Assembly (NCBI GenBank): GCA_910587365.1
Contig: CAJUKJ010000011.1
Location: 1 to 17,131 of the forward strand
Length of the DNA stretch: 17,131 nt
DNA from: an uncultured Christensenellaceae bacterium
GTDB lineage: Bacteria > Bacillota > Clostridia > Christensenellales > Borkfalkiaceae
Direction of reading: 5' to 3'
Of this stretch, positions 14,309-17,131 are shown one piece after another (the first letter of the stretch is position 1; the number at the start of each line of letters is the position of its first letter). The notes under the pieces were generated by a model, which saw only the letters and a program-made list of their open reading frames with translations, did no database searches and was not told where the DNA came from. The translations under genes and the position numbers were made by a program.

Positions 14309-14321
14309 TAAAGTGTATACT
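14293..14321 (+). promoter_or_regulatory. Promoter of the secreted-protein gene
   Basis: TTGACT (14293-14298) and TATACT (14316-14321) are 17 bases apart. Transcription would begin near 14328, giving a leader of about 115 nt that contains the small ORF at 14361-14420. Confidence 0.8.
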
Positions 14322-14360
14322 ATTACTAAAAAGTAATTATTTTTAATAATAAGAGGTAAT

Positions 14361-14420
14361 ATGAAAAGAGTTGCAATATCTTTCAAAAACAATATTGAAA
14401 ATCGGTTGAACATATGTTAA
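14361..14420 (+). CDS. 19-codon upstream ORF
   Basis: ATG at 14361 follows AAGAGG by four bases and encodes MKRVAISFKNNIENRLNIC before TAA at 14418-14420. It ends 22 bases before the preferred start of the next gene and close to its ribosome site, an arrangement seen in leader peptides that tune downstream translation. The CAATAT/ATATTG repeat within it could form a hairpin. The peptide is basic and has no recognised homologue. It may instead be a chance frame. Confidence 0.4.
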   Translation: MKRVAISFKNNIENRLNIC

Positions 14421-14442
14421 AATGTCCGTGAGGCAATATGTT

Positions 14443-15822
14443 ATGTCAAAGTTGAAACATAAAATTATAATAGGAGTTTTGCTTGCCTGCGCTTTGGCGG
14501 TTGGGACGGTTCCTGCGGGGGTCAGCGCAAACGCGAACTCTGCTATTAAAATTTGGCACGGTACAAGTTCTTCGGGTGCGATTATTGCAGATGAAAACTG
14601 CCCCGTAGAGGTCGAAAACGAGCTTCTGACTTTTGATATAAACGGGTTTCCGCAGCAATATTACGGCGAGGCAGAGCTTTATACCTACGACGCAAAAGTA
14701 ACGGCGCATTATGCTTTATATAACCCCGCAGACTACGGCGTGGATGTAAGCCTTGCGTTTCCCTTCGGCCGGTTACCCGAATATGCGAATAATTTTACGG
14801 ACGATTCGGCAACCTTTAAAATTACTGCGGACGGCGAAGAGGTGCAAAGGGAGCTTCGCTTTACTGTTGCCGACGGAGAGTTCAATACAAAGGACGATTT
14901 GTCAAAGCTTGCGGACGGATATAAGGAGAACGAGTTTTACTATCCGGAAATGCCCGTAACAAAATACGTTTTCACTGTAAGCGACTTAGTAATCGCAAAC
15001 GGTTACGACGACGCGTATATGGTTGCTGAAATACCGAGGTCGGAAAAATACGCCCTGTTTAACGAGCGAATGGGCGACTATGACATAAGGCACTTTATCC
15101 GCGACGGCGAAGCTGTTGAAATTTACGTCGCAGGGGAAGGGTTTGACGCAGCCTCCATAAAGTGGAATTTCTTTACCGATATGAACAAGAATAAGAAAAC
15201 GACGGCGACGGTAAGGCTTGACCAAAGTGAGGATATGACCTTTAAAGAGCTTGCGCTTATCTATTACGATAAAGAGGGCGAGGTGTCCGAAAGCGACTGG
15301 TACAACGCGGTAATCGACAGGATAGGCGAATATAAAAGCGTACAGCTCAGCAGTCTGTCTGTCGGGTACAGCCTTATGGGTTGGTATATGTATTCGCTTT
15401 TCTTGCCTGCGGGCGGCAGGCTTATTAACGAGGTTACCGCTCCGCTGTTTCCCGAAATTAACGGACAATATAATCCTAACATATTTAAATATGAATATCT
15501 TTTGTCGCCCGCAAAGGGTTGGGCTTCGTTCGGTTCTTTGCAAATCCAAATAAACACCCCGTATTATCTTTTGGAAAGCTCGCTGAAAGGCTTTGAAAAA
15601 ACCGACGGAGGGTATAAGCTTACGGCAGACCGACTTCCCGAAGGGGAGCTTACGTTTGAATTAAGCGAATCGCAAAAGCCCAAGGCGGAAATAAACGTCG
15701 GTTGGATATTCATTTTCGTATTCATCGGCTTGATATTCTTTGTTATTTTAGAATTTGTTGCCTTGGCTATTACTTTGACGGTATTCGGAGTGAGGAAATT
15801 TAAAAAGAAGAACGCAGAATAA
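14443..15822 (+). CDS. Secreted, C-terminally membrane-anchored protein of unknown function
   Basis: The 459-residue product starts with a lysine-rich n-region and a hydrophobic core (IIIGVLLACALAVGTVPAG), with probable signal-peptidase cleavage after VSA at about residue 29. The long middle part is rich in Tyr, Asp and beta-type strands and includes the conserved-looking segments IKIWHGTSSSGAII, ELLTFDINGFP and HYALYNPADYGV. The C-terminus has one long hydrophobic stretch (about 418-450) followed by RKFKKK, so the bulk is outside the cell. I chose ATG 14443 over 14422 because GAGG lies nine bases before it and the signal peptide then starts cleanly. I do not recognise the family. The XRE gene diverges upstream. 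Confidence 0.8.
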   Translation: MSKLKHKIIIGVLLACALAVGTVPAGVSANANSAIKIWHGTSSSGAIIADENCPVEVENELLTFDINGFPQQYYGEAELYTYDAKVTAHYALYNPADYGVDVSLAFPFGRLPEYANNFTDDSATFKITADGEEVQRELRFTVADGEFNTKDDLSKLADGYKENEFYYPEMPVTKYVFTVSDLVIANGYDDAYMVAEIPRSEKYALFNERMGDYDIRHFIRDGEAVEIYVAGEGFDAASIKWNFFTDMNKNKKTTATVRLDQSEDMTFKELALIYYDKEGEVSESDWYNAVIDRIGEYKSVQLSSLSVGYSLMGWYMYSLFLPAGGRLINEVTAPLFPEINGQYNPNIFKYEYLLSPAKGWASFGSLQIQINTPYYLLESSLKGFEKTDGGYKLTADRLPEGELTFELSESQKPKAEINVGWIFIFVFIGLIFFVILEFVALAITLTVFGVRKFKKKNAE

Positions 15823-15850
15823 TTTACTTTTTTAAAATTTCTGATATAAT
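15823..15850 (+). promoter_or_regulatory. Promoter of the leucine-rich-repeat gene
   Basis: TTTACT (15823-15828) and TATAAT (15845-15850) are 16 bases apart, directly behind the preceding stop codon. The start codon follows about 28 bases downstream, with GAGAGGTGG as ribosome site. Confidence 0.6.
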
Positions 15851-15878
15851 ATAATTAAATTATACGAGAGGTGGCTGT

Positions 15879-16775
15879 ATGGACGTCGCATACGATATTT
15901 ATGATTTTGAAATTAACGGCACGACTTTAAACAAGTACAACGGCAGAAGCGCGAGCGTAATAATTCCCGACGGCATTACTTCAATAGGTTACAGCGCGTT
16001 TGCAAACTGCAACTGCGTTGAAAAGATATTGATACCCGACGGAGTAACCTCGATAGGTTACAGCGCGTTTAAGGCTTGCCCTAACCTTAAAATGGTAATA
16101 ATTCCCGAAAGCGTCAATACTATCGCGGACGAAGCTTTCAAGGGCTGCACCGCGCTTGAAAGCATAGTTTTGCCTGCGGGCTTGACTTTTATGGGCAGGT
16201 GGGTGTTCTCCGGCTGTACCGCGCTTAAAGTGCTTGCCATACCTGAAAACGTAGTGTCTTTGGGGTACAGCGCGTTCTCCGGCTGTACCGCGCTTGAAAG
16301 CGCGATAATCCCGCACGGCATTACAGAGCTTAACGACGACGTCTTTTCGGGTTGCACGTCTATTACGATTGCGCATTTGTCGGACAGCGTAACCTCCATA
16401 GGCAAGTGGGCGTTCAAGGGCTGTACCGCGCTTAAAAGCGTAAATATTCCCGACGGCGTCAAGGAAGTGGGGGAAGGTGCGTTTTCTGGCTGTACGTCGC
16501 TTGAGGAGGTATATATTCCGTCAGGCGTAAGGCATATAGGTATGTGCGCGTTTACGGGCTGCGCTTCGCTTACAATAAGTTGCGAAAAGAAAAAACCGCT
16601 GTTCCCTTTTATGGGTAAGTGGGATAAAGACTGGCTGGGCGCAAGCAAGACCGACGCTCCGAAAGTTTTATGGAACTGTAAAAATAAACCGATAAATTTT
16701 GAAAATACTATTGACAAAGAGCAAGATATGGTGTATACTGACAAAAATTCAATTGAAACCGATGACGTAAAGTAG
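15879..16775 (+). CDS. BspA-type leucine-rich-repeat protein (LRR_5)
   Basis: The 298-residue protein consists of a short N-terminal part (residues 1-26), nine tandem repeats of about 23 residues up to about 235, and a C-terminal tail. The repeat pattern is I-x-I-P-x-x-V-x-x-I-G-x-x-A-F-x-G-C-T-x-L, the BspA or Treponema pallidum type. Unlike most such proteins it has no signal peptide, membrane segment or sorting motif, so it is either cytoplasmic or exported by an unusual route. It ends in a polar, acidic tail. The last 25 codons also contain a consensus promoter for the T-box transcript. Partner and function are unknown. Confidence 0.9.
   Translation: MDVAYDIYDFEINGTTLNKYNGRSASVIIPDGITSIGYSAFANCNCVEKILIPDGVTSIGYSAFKACPNLKMVIIPESVNTIADEAFKGCTALESIVLPAGLTFMGRWVFSGCTALKVLAIPENVVSLGYSAFSGCTALESAIIPHGITELNDDVFSGCTSITIAHLSDSVTSIGKWAFKGCTALKSVNIPDGVKEVGEGAFSGCTSLEEVYIPSGVRHIGMCAFTGCASLTISCEKKKPLFPFMGKWDKDWLGASKTDAPKVLWNCKNKPINFENTIDKEQDMVYTDKNSIETDDVK
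16711..16739 (+). promoter_or_regulatory. Consensus promoter inside the end of the LRR gene, driving the T-box leader
   Basis: TTGACA (16711-16716) and TATACT (16734-16739) lie 17 bases apart, within the codons for TIDKEQDMVY. Transcription should begin near 16746, about 40 bases before the T-box stem I. Confidence 0.8.
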
Positions 16776-16786
16776 TAACTTGCATT

Positions 16787-17011
16787 ACCTTGTGTATAGA
16801 GAGCTTCCGACGGTGGAATGGAGGCGGCAGGGCGCAGGCGAATGGATTACCGAGGGCGGGCGTGAAATAATATGTAGCGTCTGACGGGGCTTTCCCGTTA
16901 TAGAAAGAGGGTATGTAAGTACCTGCAATAAGGCAAGTTTTTAATTTGTGAAATTGGGTGGCAACACGGATAGATTTCGTCCCATACGAAATTTATCCGT
17001 GTTATTTTTTT
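16787..17011 (+). promoter_or_regulatory. T-box riboswitch leader, specifier probably UGG (Trp)
   Basis: T-box leaders sense uncharged tRNA and let transcription continue into amino-acid genes. The stem I start AGAGAGC (16798-16804) and distal loop region CCGACGGTGGAA are followed by GAATGGA at 16840-16846, the GAA-codon-A context usual for the specifier; the codon would be UGG. The T-box itself, TGGGTGGCAACACGG (16955-16969), contains TGGC, which pairs with a tRNA end having discriminator G, as tRNA-Trp has. AACTTGC with CCTT at 16787-16801 can pair with AAGGCAAGTT near 16930-16940. The regulated gene, perhaps trpS or a tryptophan gene, lies beyond the window. Confidence 0.85.
16963..17011 (+). 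terminator. Regulated terminator of the T-box leader
   Basis: An 18-bp stem with one G-T pair (16963-16980 with 16986-17003) and loop CCCAT is followed by a T run to 17011. Its 5' arm overlaps the T-box sequence, so antiterminator and terminator exclude each other. Confidence 0.92.
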
Positions 17012-17131
17012 AAATGTGTATATACTTCGCATAACATTGTTGCGCTTCATTTTTTTATCGGTTACATACTTCCGTGTATGCGCCCTCAAAAAAACCTTGC
17101 GCGCCTCGTTCTGCTCGTATCTACGCATTTA
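17012..17131. other. Start of the region controlled by the T-box, no gene begun
   Basis: No start codon with a ribosome site is seen in these 120 bases. There is a small hairpin CATAC/GTATG (17065-17069 with 17076-17080) and, on the minus strand, an open frame running off the edge that crosses the T-box terminator and is not supported. The controlled gene presumably starts outside the window. Confidence 0.4.

Noticed and set aside
15981..16744. Long minus-strand open frames opposite the LRR gene
   Set aside because: They mirror the 69-bp repeats of the plus-strand gene and lack start signals.
1..17131. CRISPR array, transposase, phage integrase or known toxin-antitoxin pair
   Set aside because: No regular direct repeats with spacers and no matching protein motifs were seen; the nucleotidyltransferase has no HEPN partner.

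Overview
The window looks like a chromosomal stretch from a low-to-moderate G+C Gram-positive anaerobe, probably a clostridium-like Bacillota and perhaps an uncultured gut lineage. This is inferred from GGAGG-type ribosome sites, near-consensus sigma-A promoters with 17-bp spacers, a T-box leader, a KtrAB potassium system, a BspA-type leucine-rich-repeat protein and DUF3795/DUF6194-type accessory genes. No species is claimed.

Left part (1-6115). The acidic C-terminal end of an unidentified gene (to 110) and a strong terminator are followed by a folded palindromic element (301-368) and a near-perfect promoter (407-435). The promoter appears to drive nine tightly packed plus-strand genes: a GyrI-like ligand-binding protein, a DUF6194 protein, a nucleotidyltransferase, a DUF3795-flavin split-barrel fusion, a DJ-1/PfpI protein, a GNAT, a SAM methyltransferase, a metallo-beta-lactamase-fold hydrolase and a second GNAT. 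Together they resemble a cargo operon of small-molecule-modifying enzymes. No integrase or transposase is visible.

Middle (6116-8174). A minus-strand tRNA-Gln(CUG) with its own promoter and terminator is followed by a gene graveyard. It holds a MATE transporter with most of its middle deleted, a 12-codon stub of a flavodoxin-type reductase, an NTF2-like gene that has lost its 5' end and an rtcB that has lost its 5' end. The last two are broken head to head at one junction near 7625.

Core block (8175-13874). ktrB and ktrA (minus) encode a potassium uptake system, with hairpin chains in the ktrB leader and between the two genes. Divergent from them, glmM and glmS (plus, 23 bp apart) supply hexosamine phosphates for the cell wall. 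glmM appears to start at an AUA codon placed ideally after a Shine-Dalgarno sequence.

Right part (13875-17131). A minus-strand XRE-type repressor diverges from a strong promoter. Downstream of that promoter are a 19-residue upstream ORF and a secreted, membrane-anchored protein of unknown function. Next comes a cytoplasmic-looking BspA-type repeat protein. A consensus promoter buried in the last codons of that gene launches a T-box leader whose best specifier candidate is UGG (Trp). The gene it controls lies beyond the window.
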